NCBI RefSeq assembly: GCF_900142395.1 | Contig: NZ_FRAS01000024.1 | Coordinates: 1-64,000 of the forward strand | Origin: Hymenobacter psychrotolerans DSM 18569 | Lineage (GTDB): Bacteria > Bacteroidota > Bacteroidia > Cytophagales > Hymenobacteraceae | DNA: 64,000 nt | Direction of reading: 5' to 3' | Shown: one piece after another, positions 16,354 through 25,051 of the stretch | How the letters are laid out: each line of letters opens with the position of its first letter | Numbering within the stretch: the first letter of the stretch is position 1 | The notes under the pieces: generated by a model | Databases searched by the model: none | What the model was told of the DNA's origin: nothing | The model's input: the letters and a program-made list of their open reading frames with translations, nothing else | Program-made: the position numbers and the translations under genes

Positions 16354-17739
16354 ATGCGCGTCAACCCTCTACTCTTTGCTGTCTTGAATGGCTTCTTCCT
16401 GATGGAAGCAAGTGCCATTCAGAACTTTCTGCCGCTGGCCGAGCAGATGCGGGAGGGCAAGTTCCGGGCCTCGGACTGGGTAGGCACCGGCGTGGAAGTC
16501 ACGCCGCCAACTAAATCCTTCTTCGCCCTGACCCCGCACGCGGCCGAGCTGGGCATCATGGGCTACGACTCGCTGGCCGACGTGCCGGCCGGCTCGGTGG
16601 CTGTGCACACCATCGAAGGCGTGATGATGGAGGCCGATACGTGCTGGAGCCTGGGCACCGAGAGCATCGGCCGCCTCATTCAGCAGGCTGACGCGCACAA
16701 GAACATCGTGGCGCACGTGGCCCGCTTCAACACGCCTGGCGGCTCCACGATGGGGCTGGAAAACTTCGCCGGCGTCATTGCCGGCACCCGGAAGCCGTTT
16801 GTGAGCTGGGCCAAGCAGATGTGCTCGGCTGGCTACTGGAGCGGCTCCAGTGGCGACGCCATCGTAGTGGCGGGCCGCACGGCCATGGTTGGCTCTATCG
16901 GTACCATGGTCAGCTTCCGCGACTATTCGAAGGCCATGGAAAAGGCCGGCGTCACGGACCACGTGATTAACGCCACCGAGTCGACGAACAAGAATGCGGC
17001 CTTCGCCGAAGCCGTGAAGGGCAATTATAAGCCCATTCGCCAGCAGCTGCTGGACCCGCTCAACAACGTGTTCCTGGAAACCGTGCGCGCCAACCGCGCC
17101 GGCAAGCTCGATGCCAAGCAGGAAAAAGAATTGCTCTCGGGCATGGTCTACATCGGTGAGGCAAGCGTGAGCAACGGCCTGGCCGACCAGATGGGCTCCT
17201 TCGAGGACGCCGTGCAGCTGGCGCTGGAGCTGGCCGAGAATGCTGCTAAAAACGGCGGCAGTGCTGCTAAAAAAGCCACCAATTCAACTGAAAATACCAT
17301 GTTCGGAAAGAACAAATTCTCGGCCCTGACCGCACTGGCAGGCCTGACCGGCGCCGCCGTGACCACTCCGCTGGTTGAGGCCGCCAACGACCAGCTCGAA
17401 GAAGCCGGCATCACCGGCGTGGCACTCGTGAGCGAGGCCGCCTTCACGGAGCTGACGGCCAAAGCCAACCGAACCGATACGGCCGAAGCCGCCGTGGCCA
17501 CCGCGCAGAAGGAAGCCACCGATGCCAAAGCGGCTGAAAAGAAGGCTACTGAAGCCGTGGCAGCTGCTGAGAAGCGCGCTGACGATGCTGAAGCCGAGGT
17601 GGAGCGCCTCGGCAACCAATCCGGTGCTACCGTGACCAAGCCCCGCAAGCCGGCCGGCACGAGCGAAGTGGAGGAGACCACCGCCGAGTCGGACGCCCAG
17701 AAGCTGGTCGACAAGCTGCACGCCGAAATGCTCGGCTAG
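16354..17739 (+). CDS. S49-family prohead protease with C-terminal scaffold
   Basis: 461 residues from ATG 16354, the first start after the promoter. Residues ~60-310 are an S49/SppA-like serine protease: a strand-helix core (HVARFNTPGGSTMGLENFAG), the nucleophile region CSAGYWSGSSGD (Ser158) and the following MVGSIGTMVSFRDYSKAMEK. The last ~145 residues form an Ala/Glu/Lys-rich coiled coil (AEKKATEAVAAAEKRADDAE) like phage scaffolds. Protease-scaffold fusions of the lambda C/Nu3 kind cleave the scaffold during prohead maturation. The capsid gene follows 52 nt downstream. Confidence 0.85.
   Translation: MRVNPLLFAVLNGFFLMEASAIQNFLPLAEQMREGKFRASDWVGTGVEVTPPTKSFFALTPHAAELGIMGYDSLADVPAGSVAVHTIEGVMMEADTCWSLGTESIGRLIQQADAHKNIVAHVARFNTPGGSTMGLENFAGVIAGTRKPFVSWAKQMCSAGYWSGSSGDAIVVAGRTAMVGSIGTMVSFRDYSKAMEKAGVTDHVINATESTNKNAAFAEAVKGNYKPIRQQLLDPLNNVFLETVRANRAGKLDAKQEKELLSGMVYIGEASVSNGLADQMGSFEDAVQLALELAENAAKNGGSAAKKATNSTENTMFGKNKFSALTALAGLTGAAVTTPLVEAANDQLEEAGITGVALVSEAAFTELTAKANRTDTAEAAVATAQKEATDAKAAEKKATEAVAAAEKRADDAEAEVERLGNQSGATVTKPRKPAGTSEVEETTAESDAQKLVDKLHAEMLG
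17299..17739 (+). CDS. Possible nested scaffold protein (internal start)
   Basis: An in-frame ATG at 17299 inside the protease gene would give a 146-residue scaffold (MFGKNKFSALTALAGL to the stop). The preceding ~35 nt are AT-rich in an otherwise GC-rich gene (AATTCAACTGAAAATACC), as expected for an unstructured internal initiation site. Lambda makes Nu3 from an internal start in C in the same way. The analogy is inferred. Confidence 0.45.
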   Translation: MFGKNKFSALTALAGLTGAAVTTPLVEAANDQLEEAGITGVALVSEAAFTELTAKANRTDTAEAAVATAQKEATDAKAAEKKATEAVAAAEKRADDAEAEVERLGNQSGATVTKPRKPAGTSEVEETTAESDAQKLVDKLHAEMLG

Positions 17740-17791
17740 GCCCGCAGCGCCCCTATACCTGATTTTCCATCTTTTTTTCCAAGCCCACGAC

Positions 17792-18751
17792 ATGGCTTTA
17801 ACGATTACCAACGTAGTCGCGCAGTTTGGCGCTTACTACCTCAACCAAGGCCAGAACATCGCGCGTCTGTACTCGCTGCTTCGCTCTCCCACCACCACGG
17901 AGAGCATGTTCACGCCCATCAACACGGACGACACGATGTGGCGGGCAGCCAAAACCATCTTCAGCCGCGTGGTGCAGCCTTTTCAGAAGGCCTTCACGCC
18001 GCTGGCCGGCGTAGAGTTCCAGCCCGTGGAAATCCGCCAGTTCCGCATCAAAGTGGACGCGCAGGAGTACCCCGACGAGTTGGAAGACACCTGGCTGGCC
18101 TTCCTCGACGGCCCGGAAATTGACCGCAAGGCCTGGCCTTTCGTGCGCTGGTACGTGGAAGTGTACCTGATTCCGCAGATCAAGCAGGACATCGAGTTCA
18201 ACGAGATTTTCCAGGGTGTGTACCAGGCTCCGACCCCCGGTACGCCGGGTGCCGCCGGCACGGCCATCAACGGCCTGAAAATGATCATCAACGGCCACAT
18301 CACGGCCGGCCGCACCACGCCCATCGTGACGGGCGCCCTGGAGTTGACCAACCCTGAGGCGCTGGTAGAGCAGTTCGAGTCCTTCGCGGACGGCATCCAT
18401 AAGGATTATTGGGAAATCCCGATGATGCTGGGCTGCTCGCCGACGGTAGCGCGCCAGTTCCTGCGGGGCCAGGAGCGCAAATACGGCAAGAACACCGGTG
18501 GCGGGGCTCTGGACCTGACCATCAACAAGACCAACATCAAGCTGCAGCCGCTGCCTTCGCACCGCAGCACCGAGAAGATCTGGTGCACGCCGGTGGGCAA
18601 CGCCATCATGCTGCGTCGGAAGGTCAAAAACCAGTCGGCCGTGCAGGTGGAAAACGTGGACCGTCTGCTCAAGTTCTTCACCGACTTCAGCATGGGCGTG
18701 GGCTTCATCCTGCCCGAAATCCTGTTCACCAACGACCGGGAACTGGTGTAA
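17792..18751 (+). CDS. Major capsid protein (candidate)
   Basis: 319 residues, no signal peptide. It follows the protease/scaffold gene, which is the standard place for the capsid. Visible features: an N-terminal arm (QFGAYYLNQGQNIARLYSLL), a central strand-rich part (FQPVEIRQFRIKVDAQEYP) and a C-terminal domain that reads like a capsid A-domain (EKIWCTPVGNAIMLRRKVKN). The sequence is too divergent for me to assign the HK97 fold by motif, so the call rests on position, size and composition. A long hairpin follows immediately. Confidence 0.75.
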   Translation: MALTITNVVAQFGAYYLNQGQNIARLYSLLRSPTTTESMFTPINTDDTMWRAAKTIFSRVVQPFQKAFTPLAGVEFQPVEIRQFRIKVDAQEYPDELEDTWLAFLDGPEIDRKAWPFVRWYVEVYLIPQIKQDIEFNEIFQGVYQAPTPGTPGAAGTAINGLKMIINGHITAGRTTPIVTGALELTNPEALVEQFESFADGIHKDYWEIPMMLGCSPTVARQFLRGQERKYGKNTGGGALDLTINKTNIKLQPLPSHRSTEKIWCTPVGNAIMLRRKVKNQSAVQVENVDRLLKFFTDFSMGVGFILPEILFTNDRELV

Positions 18752-18758
18752 GCGACCA

Positions 18759-18796
18759 GAACACCAGCCGGCCTCAGGCGAGGCCGGCTGGTGTTC
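18759..18796 (+). terminator. Perfect 16-bp hairpin after the capsid gene
   Basis: Arms GAACACCAGCCGGCCT and AGGCCGGCTGGTGTTC with a 6-nt loop. There is no U-tract, so it may stabilise the capsid mRNA 3' end or attenuate read-through rather than terminate fully. Confidence 0.6.
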
Positions 18797-18845
18797 AAAA
18801 GCGCCTCAAACATAGTTTCAACTCCGATTTAGTAGCTGCCGCATC

Positions 18846-19184
18846 ATGGCTGATAAGACCGAAAAAGAAGAAACCCGCCAGCCTACCATCGAGTCGCTGA
18901 CGGCCGAGAATACCCGCCTGCAGGGGGAACTGGAACTGGCTCAGGGCATCATTGCCGGCCAGGCCGAGCAACTGGCCAACGTGGAAACCGCGCAGCAGCA
19001 CGGCGACGTGGTCGTGGTAAGCTACGGCAAGCAGCAGTATCGCGTGCTGGCCAAGAAATTCCACATCAAAGGGGCGGAGGTGAAAGCAGAAGATCTGGGC
19101 AAAAACCAGGAGGCGCTCAAGCACCTCGTGGAGTCTAAGAGCGGCCTGCTGGCGCCTGTCGCCAAGGCAGAAGCCGCTAAGTAA
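18846..19184 (+). CDS. Phage protein with coiled-coil N terminus
   Basis: 112 residues: an acidic coiled-coil region (IESLTAENTRLQGELELAQG, about 15-50) followed by a small strand-rich domain (DVVVVSYGKQQYRVLAKKFH) and an Ala/Lys-rich tail. It sits between capsid and tail-tube-like genes, where head-completion or decoration proteins are common. No family assignment is possible. It is separated from the capsid gene by 94 nt including the hairpin. Confidence 0.65.
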   Translation: MADKTEKEETRQPTIESLTAENTRLQGELELAQGIIAGQAEQLANVETAQQHGDVVVVSYGKQQYRVLAKKFHIKGAEVKAEDLGKNQEALKHLVESKSGLLAPVAKAEAAK

Positions 19185-19238
19185 TCTGCCCAGCAGTAGC
19201 CATTTTCTCAAGCAATACAGACTTTACGACCCCATCTG

Positions 19239-19817
19239 ATGGATTTGTCGAAATTACAGAGCCTGGGCGGCCTCAACGGTGAGGACAACACGCCCGGCTT
19301 GCTCAACTACGTGCTTTGGGCCGCTACCGACTGGTTTGAAACCATCGCCAAGGCCCCGAAGTACTCGGCTGCTGCGCCTGCTGGCACCTCGGCTATCATT
19401 GCCACCGCCCACGCGTTTAAGCCGGGCTTCGGCTTCATCCGCATCTACCTCACGCTTGACAGCAGCGAACTGAAAGGCGCCGTGGTAGGGGAGCGTGACG
19501 GCCGAGGCCAGAAGCTGGATCTGGAGGGCTTTCACCCTGGCAACCGCCCTGAAGCCCTGGAGTTCTTCAACATCGTCAAGAACATCGACGGCATCATGCT
19601 TGTGCCTGACCCCGAGTATAACTACATCCAGGTGGGCGCTGATGGACTGCCGGTGGAGCTGGCTCCAGCCTACGGCTCGGGTAAAATCTCCGGTGGCCGC
19701 AAAGGCATTACGGTGAAGGCCGAATGCTACGCGACGGGCATCAAGATTTATAAGGGCGATGTGCTGATGAAGCCTGACAATTCTGTCAATGGGGCGCAGG
19801 CCCCCAGCGGCACCTAA
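19239..19817 (+). CDS. Phage structural protein (tail or head component)
   Basis: 192 residues, strongly beta-stranded (FGFIRIYLTLDSSELKGAVV, EYNYIQVGADGLPVEL, KGITVKAECYATGIKIYKGD). It has no membrane helix or signal. Size, fold impression and position soon after the capsid fit a tail-tube or head-tail joining protein, but none of the known motifs is evident. The small gene at 19820 follows 2 nt after its stop, so the two are co-translated. Confidence 0.6.
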   Translation: MDLSKLQSLGGLNGEDNTPGLLNYVLWAATDWFETIAKAPKYSAAAPAGTSAIIATAHAFKPGFGFIRIYLTLDSSELKGAVVGERDGRGQKLDLEGFHPGNRPEALEFFNIVKNIDGIMLVPDPEYNYIQVGADGLPVELAPAYGSGKISGGRKGITVKAECYATGIKIYKGDVLMKPDNSVNGAQAPSGT

Positions 19818-19819
19818 GC

Positions 19820-20047
19820 ATGGCCAAAGCATCCCTGAACCAGCCGCAGCTGCGGCCTGAAGTGGCGGAGAAGTACACAGCCACCATAACGCCCTGTGTT
19901 ATCGAGATCCAGCGACTCGGCCGCAAAATTGACCTGACCCGGCTCACGCTGGAGCAGGCCGATGCGCTGGTTCAGGACCCTAAGTTCACCTATCTGGTAG
20001 CAAGGAAAGCCAAGCGCAGGAAGGCAACGCCAGCGGTGAACAAGTAA
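19820..20047 (+). CDS. Small phage protein
   Basis: 75 residues: a short helical region (LTRLTLEQADALVQDPKFTY) and a basic tail (ARKAKRRKATPAVNK). The pattern 'D..LTLEQAD.L' followed by a hydrophobic residue and a Lys-rich end is common in small Bacteroidota phage proteins that follow structural genes, but I do not know a function. It ends 31 nt before a strong terminator. Confidence 0.6.
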   Translation: MAKASLNQPQLRPEVAEKYTATITPCVIEIQRLGRKIDLTRLTLEQADALVQDPKFTYLVARKAKRRKATPAVNK

Positions 20048-20077
20048 CCCGGAGGTGAGAGAACGGGGAGTGAGGGG

Positions 20078-20107
20078 AAAAGCCCCAGCCATTTGGCTGG
20101 GGCTTTT
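20078..20107 (+). terminator. Rho-independent terminator
   Basis: AAAAGCCCCAGCC and GGCTGGGGCTTTT around ATTT, with a continuing T-run. It closes the capsid unit; a phage promoter begins 9 nt later. Confidence 0.88.
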
Positions 20108-20115
20108 TTGCGTCC

Positions 20116-20146
20116 TTTTTCACCGTGACGGCCGGCGGCAGTTTTG
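20116..20146 (+). promoter_or_regulatory. Phage promoter P2 (packaging unit), leaderless
   Basis: TTTTTC (20116-20121), 17 nt, CAGTTTTG (20139-20146), then CTGC and the ATG at 20151. Since transcription in Bacteroidota starts about 4-7 nt after the -7 box, the message should begin at or within a base or two of the start codon. Confidence 0.75.
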
Positions 20147-20150
20147 CTGC

Positions 20151-20762
20151 ATGGAAACCTCCAACGTGCGCCACTGGCTGGCCCAGCCACCGGATTTTGC
20201 GGCCGGCGTGCAGCTCTATGAGCAGCTGGGCGGCAGCGCCACCTACAAGCAACTCTTCGCCCTGGGCGAAACCAGCTACAGCCGCCAGGTGCTCGTGGCG
20301 CAGCTGCAGGCACTGGTAGGCCCGGTGTTCGAACCCCCACGAGCCCCCACGCCGCCGGCTCCTATGCCTCAGGCCACTGCAGTCCCCGCCGACCCGGCGC
20401 TGCTGGCCGGCGTCCGGACGCAGCTGAAGGCGGCCCGCGACGAGCGGAGCCACTTGCACGCGCAGCTCACCGCGCCCGGCCTGCGCCAGGCGGCCCGCTG
20501 CAAAATGGTGCACCGCATCTGTCAGCTCACCGACCAGGTGCTGCAGCTGCTGGCCGATGAAGCGCACGTGCTGGAGCACGGCCGCCGGCCCGGCCCGGTG
20601 GCCACGGCCGACGTGACCGATGCCGGTGAGCTGCGCCGCCGCCTCGACAACCTGGTGAGCCTGCGCAGCAAGCTCCGCAAGCGGCCCGAGCGTGCCGGTG
20701 AGCTGCCGGCACTGGAGGCAGAAATCAACCTGATCCGAAACAAACTCAATACCCCATCGTGA
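20151..20762 (+). CDS. Phage protein of the packaging unit
   Basis: 203 residues starting METSNVRHWLAQPPDF at the ATG that abuts the promoter; in-frame ATGs further upstream would lie before the promoter. The N-terminal ~60 residues form a small helical domain, followed by a Pro-rich linker and two helical hairpins (LLAGVRTQLKAARDERSHLH; LRRRLDNLVSLRSKLRKRPE). The helix-rich C terminus suggests a protein-binding or DNA-binding adaptor. Its stop overlaps the GTG start of the methyltransferase (GTGA, 20759-20762). Confidence 0.7.
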   Translation: METSNVRHWLAQPPDFAAGVQLYEQLGGSATYKQLFALGETSYSRQVLVAQLQALVGPVFEPPRAPTPPAPMPQATAVPADPALLAGVRTQLKAARDERSHLHAQLTAPGLRQAARCKMVHRICQLTDQVLQLLADEAHVLEHGRRPGPVATADVTDAGELRRRLDNLVSLRSKLRKRPERAGELPALEAEINLIRNKLNTPS

Positions 20763-22045
20763 CTGAAGAACTGATTCCCCTGGAGTGGCACAATGCGACG
20801 CGCCGTGTGCGCGACCTGGTGCCGCTGGAGTACAACCCCCGCATTGCCACGGAAGATGGCCTGAAGCGGCTGAATTATAGCCTCTCGAAGTTCGGCTTAG
20901 TGGAGGTCCCGGTGCTCAACTCCGACAACGTCGTGCTGGCCGGCCACCAGCGCCTGCGCATCCTGCTGGATCTGGGCCGCGGCGAGGAACTCATCGACGT
21001 GCGCATGCCCAACCGGCAGCTCACGAAGGACGAGCTGGACGAGTACAACCTGATTTCCAACACGGATGCCGCCGTGTGGGACTATGAGGGCCTGCTGCGC
21101 GACTTCTCCCACCTGGAGATGGGCAACATCTTCGGCGAGGACGTGCTGGGCCAGTTGGCCGCGCTGACGGCCCTGCAGTTGCCACCAGCGGAGGAGCAGG
21201 CGTTTGACCCGGCTCCGCCGGCCACGCCGATATCGGTGCTGGGCGACGTGTACGAGTTTCACAGCATCGGCCGCGGCCTGGTGCACCGCCTGGTGTGCGG
21301 CTCCTCGACCGAGGCCGACGTGATGGAGACGCTGCTGCAGGGCGAGCTGATCCAGCTGACCAATACGGATCCGCCCTACAACGTGAAGTATGAGGGTAAA
21401 ACCAAGGACGCGCTGACCATTCAGAACGACGACATGGGCGACGCCGAGTTCCGGGCGTTCCTCTACGACTTCTACACCAACGTGTACGCCTACTCGGCGC
21501 CGGGTGCGCCCATCTACGTATTCCACGCCGACTCGGAAGGCGCCAACTTCCGCCTGGCGCTGAAGGAAGCCGGCCTGAAGCTGAGCCAGTGCCTGGTGTG
21601 GGTCAAGCAGTCGTTCGTGATGGGCCGGCAGGACTTCCACTGGCAGCACGAGCCGATTCTCTATGGCTGGAAGGAGGGAGCGGCCCACCCCTGGTACTCC
21701 GACCGCAAGCAGACCACGGTGCTCAACTTTGACCGGCCGAGCCGCAATGCCGACCACCCGACCATGAAGCCGCTGGAGATACTCGAGTACCTGATCGAGT
21801 GCTCCAGCCAGCAGGATGACATCGTGTTCGACGGCTTTGGCGGCTCCGGCAGCCTGCTCATTGCCTGCGAGAAGACCCAGCGGAGTGCCCGCAGCATCGA
21901 GCTGGATCCGGCCTACGTGGACGTGCATGTGCGCCGCTTCGTGCAGTTCATGCGCGACAACCAGCACCGGTTTAGTGTCACCCGCAACGGTCAGGAGCTG
22001 ACCGAGGCCCAACTCCAGGAGTATGTCGACGCAGCTGCAGCCTAA
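20759..22045 (+). CDS. Phage ParB-domain / beta-class adenine DNA methyltransferase
   Basis: 428 residues, GTG start. The N terminus is a ParB/Srx-type domain (about 12-100: DLVPLEYNPRI, VLAGHQRLRILLDLGRG). The methyltransferase half has motif IV DPPY (204-207, TNTDPPYNVKY) before the SAM-binding motif I (FDGFGGSGSLL, about 357-367), the order of beta-class N6-adenine (or N4-cytosine) enzymes. Phages use such proteins to modify their DNA against host restriction; the position directly before the terminase genes also suggests marking of DNA for packaging. It overlaps the small terminase gene by 23 nt. Confidence 0.9.
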   Translation: MTEELIPLEWHNATRRVRDLVPLEYNPRIATEDGLKRLNYSLSKFGLVEVPVLNSDNVVLAGHQRLRILLDLGRGEELIDVRMPNRQLTKDELDEYNLISNTDAAVWDYEGLLRDFSHLEMGNIFGEDVLGQLAALTALQLPPAEEQAFDPAPPATPISVLGDVYEFHSIGRGLVHRLVCGSSTEADVMETLLQGELIQLTNTDPPYNVKYEGKTKDALTIQNDDMGDAEFRAFLYDFYTNVYAYSAPGAPIYVFHADSEGANFRLALKEAGLKLSQCLVWVKQSFVMGRQDFHWQHEPILYGWKEGAAHPWYSDRKQTTVLNFDRPSRNADHPTMKPLEILEYLIECSSQQDDIVFDGFGGSGSLLIACEKTQRSARSIELDPAYVDVHVRRFVQFMRDNQHRFSVTRNGQELTEAQLQEYVDAAAA

Positions 22046-22712
22046 GGACCTGCCCGGCGCGCAGGAGGTTGTTCTGCACAAAAGCACGGCCATTGAGCGG
22101 ATCTATGCCGCCAGTATCGAGGAGGCCAACGGCAGCGGCCGGGGCCTCAAAGGCCTGTCGCCGGCCGACCAGCTGGTAAATCAGCAGATTGAGGCCGCCT
22201 ATGCGCTGCTGAGTAACTACCACACCTTCGATCAGGCCTGGCCGCTGCTGGCCAAGCAGTTCGATATCAGCCGGGCCACGTGCTACCGGCGCCTGGCTGA
22301 TGCGCAGAACCTGATGGGGGATCTGAAGAAAGTCCGCAAGGAAGGCCGCAAGGCCATCCTGATCGAGTTTGCGCGCAAGATTCTGCAGCTGGCCCTCACC
22401 CAGCGCCCGCCGGATACCCGGGCAGCGTTGGCGGCCATGAAGTTCGAGGCCAACGTGGCCGGGCTGTTACGGGCCGACTCGGGCCAGGAGGAAGCCGCCG
22501 GCTCGGGCAGTGGCAATACCAGCTACGTGATTAACCTCACGGTGGAGGGCCGCAAGGCGCGCACCATCAACCTGATGGACCCGGAAAGCATTCAGGACGC
22601 TGACTACGAGCTGATTCAGGACGCCGTGCAGCAGCAGGTGTTCGGAGCCGAGCAGATGGAGCAGATGCTGCTGGAGCGTAGAGAGGAGGGCGGTACGGAT
22701 GGTAATCGTTGA
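22023..22712 (+). CDS. Terminase small subunit
   Basis: 229 residues. A helix-turn-helix-like segment (FDQAWPLLAKQFDISRATCY, residues about 67-86) would bind the packaging site; the C-terminal part is acidic (DPESIQDADYELIQDAVQQQ) as in the region that contacts the large subunit. It overlaps the methyltransferase upstream and the large terminase gene downstream by 14 nt. The call is supported mainly by synteny with the clear large subunit. Confidence 0.75.
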   Translation: MSTQLQPKDLPGAQEVVLHKSTAIERIYAASIEEANGSGRGLKGLSPADQLVNQQIEAAYALLSNYHTFDQAWPLLAKQFDISRATCYRRLADAQNLMGDLKKVRKEGRKAILIEFARKILQLALTQRPPDTRAALAAMKFEANVAGLLRADSGQEEAAGSGSGNTSYVINLTVEGRKARTINLMDPESIQDADYELIQDAVQQQVFGAEQMEQMLLERREEGGTDGNR

Positions 22713-24366
22713 TCAGGTAAAGCTCACGTTTAATCAGCCCCAGCTGCGCTACGTCACGGCTAAGGGCAAGAAGGAGGGTACCAGCGTCTGGGGCCGTGGT
22801 ACGGGTAAATCGACCGTGATTTCGTGGGACATCCACGAAATCGTGCAGACAATGCCCCGCTCGTGCTGGGTGATTGTGGGCTCGACCTACAAGCAGGTGC
22901 TCACCCGCACCTTGCCCTCGACGATTGCGGGTTTGGAGGCCCTGGGCTACAAGCTGGACCGCGACTTCTACGTGGGCCGGCGCCCGCCACCCTCCAAGCT
23001 GTTTGACCGGCCGATTCAGGGCCCGCTGAGCTACGACCACTTCATCATTTTTCGCAACGGGACCGGGTTTCACCTGGTCTCGCTCGATGCCGGTGGCTCG
23101 GCCTCGCGGGGCCTGAACGTGGACGGCTTTATTGGGGATGAGGCCCTGCTGTTCAACAAGGAGAAGCTCGATGCCGACTTGTCGGCCACAAACCGCGGCA
23201 ACGGGCAGTATTTCGGCAAAAACCCGAAGCACCATGGTGTTTTCCTCTTCAGCTCGATGCCCTGGGGCGACCAGGGCCGTTGGCTGCTGGACAAGGCCAA
23301 ATACTACGAAAACGACGGTATTGACCTCACCGAGCGGCAAAATGAGTTGATTGAAGCGCAGGTGCGCTTCATCGACGCTGAAACCGACGAGGAGCGCCTG
23401 CACATCTGGCGCGAGCAGGTGGTGAAGCTGATGATGGACATCCGCTACTACCCCTCAGCGGCCAATAAGGGCTCGTTTTATTCCGAGGCTAATGCCTTCG
23501 ATAACATCCAGAATCTGGGCCTGCAGTACCTGCTGGATCAGCGCCGCTTCATGACCGACTTCACGTTCATGATTGAAATCATGAACCGGCGGCCGACGAC
23601 GGTCGAGGGCGGCTTTTACCCTCAGCTCAACCAAGCCCGGCATGTGGTGGAGTGCGCGGATGATGACTTTGTGCTGGGGCTGGAGTACAACCTCAAAAAG
23701 CTCAAGGCCTCAGACCAGGATAGTCGGGGAGATAGTGACTGCCGCAGCCACCTGCCAATTGTGGGGGCCGTGGACTGGGGTGGGAAGATTTCGGTGCTCA
23801 CGCTGGGCCAGAAGCATGACGATGTGCGCGAGTACCGAATCCTGAAGGGCATGTACGTCAAGCACCCTCAGCTGGTGAGTGACCTGGCCAATGCCTTCTG
23901 CGACTACTACCAGTATCACCTGCGCAAGGAACTCATCTTCTTGGAGGATGCCGAGTGGGGTAACAACCGTAACCCGAACAGCCCGTGGACGCTGAACGAA
24001 ACCTTCATCAAGGTACTGCAGTCACGAGGCTGGCGCGTGACCAGGGCCAACCTGGGCCGGGTACCAGGGCATCCCACGCGGTATGTAGTAGGGCAGGAAG
24101 TGCTGGCCGAGAAGCTCTATCCCAAGGTGTGGCGGTTGCGCTTCAACAAAGTCAACACCAAGGATGTGGTGCAGGCCATGCTGCTGGCCCCGGTGGGGCA
24201 GGACACTAAGGGCAACATCAGCAAGATCAAAAAGAGTGAGCAGAAGGAGAGCTTCCCCCAGGAGCACGCGACTCACTTCACCGATACGATTGACTTGCAT
24301 TTCCATTACGTGGGCACCGACGTGGTGATGAGCATGCCTGACCTGAGTGGCCTGCTGGTGGTGTAA
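22699..24366 (+). CDS. Terminase large subunit
   Basis: 555 residues. Walker A is GRGTGKST (32-39); Walker B is GFIGDEALLF (about 147-156), with the catalytic Glu after Asp. The RNase-H-like nuclease domain shows AVDWGGKISVLTL (near residue 355), an acidic cluster LEDAEWGN and a C-terminal HFTDTIDLHFHY. This motor cuts and pumps DNA into the prohead. Full length for the family, no disruption. The gene ends 51 nt before a strong terminator. Confidence 0.93.
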   Translation: MVIVDQVKLTFNQPQLRYVTAKGKKEGTSVWGRGTGKSTVISWDIHEIVQTMPRSCWVIVGSTYKQVLTRTLPSTIAGLEALGYKLDRDFYVGRRPPPSKLFDRPIQGPLSYDHFIIFRNGTGFHLVSLDAGGSASRGLNVDGFIGDEALLFNKEKLDADLSATNRGNGQYFGKNPKHHGVFLFSSMPWGDQGRWLLDKAKYYENDGIDLTERQNELIEAQVRFIDAETDEERLHIWREQVVKLMMDIRYYPSAANKGSFYSEANAFDNIQNLGLQYLLDQRRFMTDFTFMIEIMNRRPTTVEGGFYPQLNQARHVVECADDDFVLGLEYNLKKLKASDQDSRGDSDCRSHLPIVGAVDWGGKISVLTLGQKHDDVREYRILKGMYVKHPQLVSDLANAFCDYYQYHLRKELIFLEDAEWGNNRNPNSPWTLNETFIKVLQSRGWRVTRANLGRVPGHPTRYVVGQEVLAEKLYPKVWRLRFNKVNTKDVVQAMLLAPVGQDTKGNISKIKKSEQKESFPQEHATHFTDTIDLHFHYVGTDVVMSMPDLSGLLVV

Positions 24367-24417
24367 GCAGCACCTGCCAAGGCCTGCCTCGGTGCCTTTG
24401 GCTGTCCGATAGTAGAT

Positions 24418-24450
24418 AAAACCCCCAACGCGGCCTGCGTTGGGGGTTTT
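24418..24450 (+). terminator. Rho-independent terminator after terL
   Basis: AAAACCCCCAACGC and GCGTTGGGGGTTTT around a 5-nt loop, with three further T. It closes the packaging unit. The following ~215 nt hold no gene but contain repeated GCAAAACGCT motifs (about 24558 and 24607). Confidence 0.9.
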
Positions 24451-24668
24451 TTTGTCCCATCGGGTGCCGCCCGGCCCCCACAGATATCACCGAGGCGTCC
24501 CCCGGCAGCTGCCGACCGCCGACAGTGCATGCCGGGCCATCGCGCTGGACTGGTGAGACTGCAAAACGCTCAGCAGGCCCAAAAATGCGGTTTGCAGCGC
24601 GTGAGGGCAAAACGCTGTGAGATTGGCTTTTTGGCGTTTTCCGGGGCAATGGGGGCGGTTTTGTGTCC

Positions 24669-24699
24669 TTTTTGTGCGCTCAGCATGACGGCAGTTTTG
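24669..24699 (+). promoter_or_regulatory. Phage promoter P3 (portal-lysis unit), leaderless
   Basis: TTTTTG (24669-24674), 17 nt, CAGTTTTG (24692-24699), then CAGC and the ATG at 24704. The geometry is identical to P2 and P4. Confidence 0.75.
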
Positions 24700-24703
24700 C
24701 AGC

Positions 24704-25051
24704 ATGGAAACACCCGCAACGATTCGCCTGAAGGACGCGCTGGCCCTGCTGGAAAGCGGCACGCCGGTGGCGGTGCGGTTCGTGACGTGCGACCGGCGCC
24801 GCGGCACTGGCGGCGAGTTCCGGGAGCTGAAGGCCGCCCGCATCGGCTCGGGCAAGCGGCAGGCCGAGAAGGCCGCGCCGGTACTCACCGGCGAACCGGA
24901 AGCCGACCTGGCCACCGTGTCCCGCATCGCCCGCAACCCCGACCACTACGCCAACGCCACCCGCAACCTGCTCGACACGACCACCGGCAACCTGGTGAAG
25001 GTGCACATCTATCTACTCGTGGCCGTGGCCGGCCGCAAAGTCATTCTGTAA
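24704..25051 (+). CDS. Small phage protein before portal
   Basis: 115 residues starting METPATIRLKDALALLES at the promoter-adjacent ATG. It is basic in the middle (RIGSGKRQAEKAAPVLTG) and hydrophobic at the C terminus (LVKVHIYLLVAVAGRKVIL). Its stop abuts the portal ATG (25052), so both are translated together. Bacteroidota phages often carry an uncharacterised small protein here; I cannot name it. Confidence 0.65.
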   Translation: METPATIRLKDALALLESGTPVAVRFVTCDRRRGTGGEFRELKAARIGSGKRQAEKAAPVLTGEPEADLATVSRIARNPDHYANATRNLLDTTTGNLVKVHIYLLVAVAGRKVIL

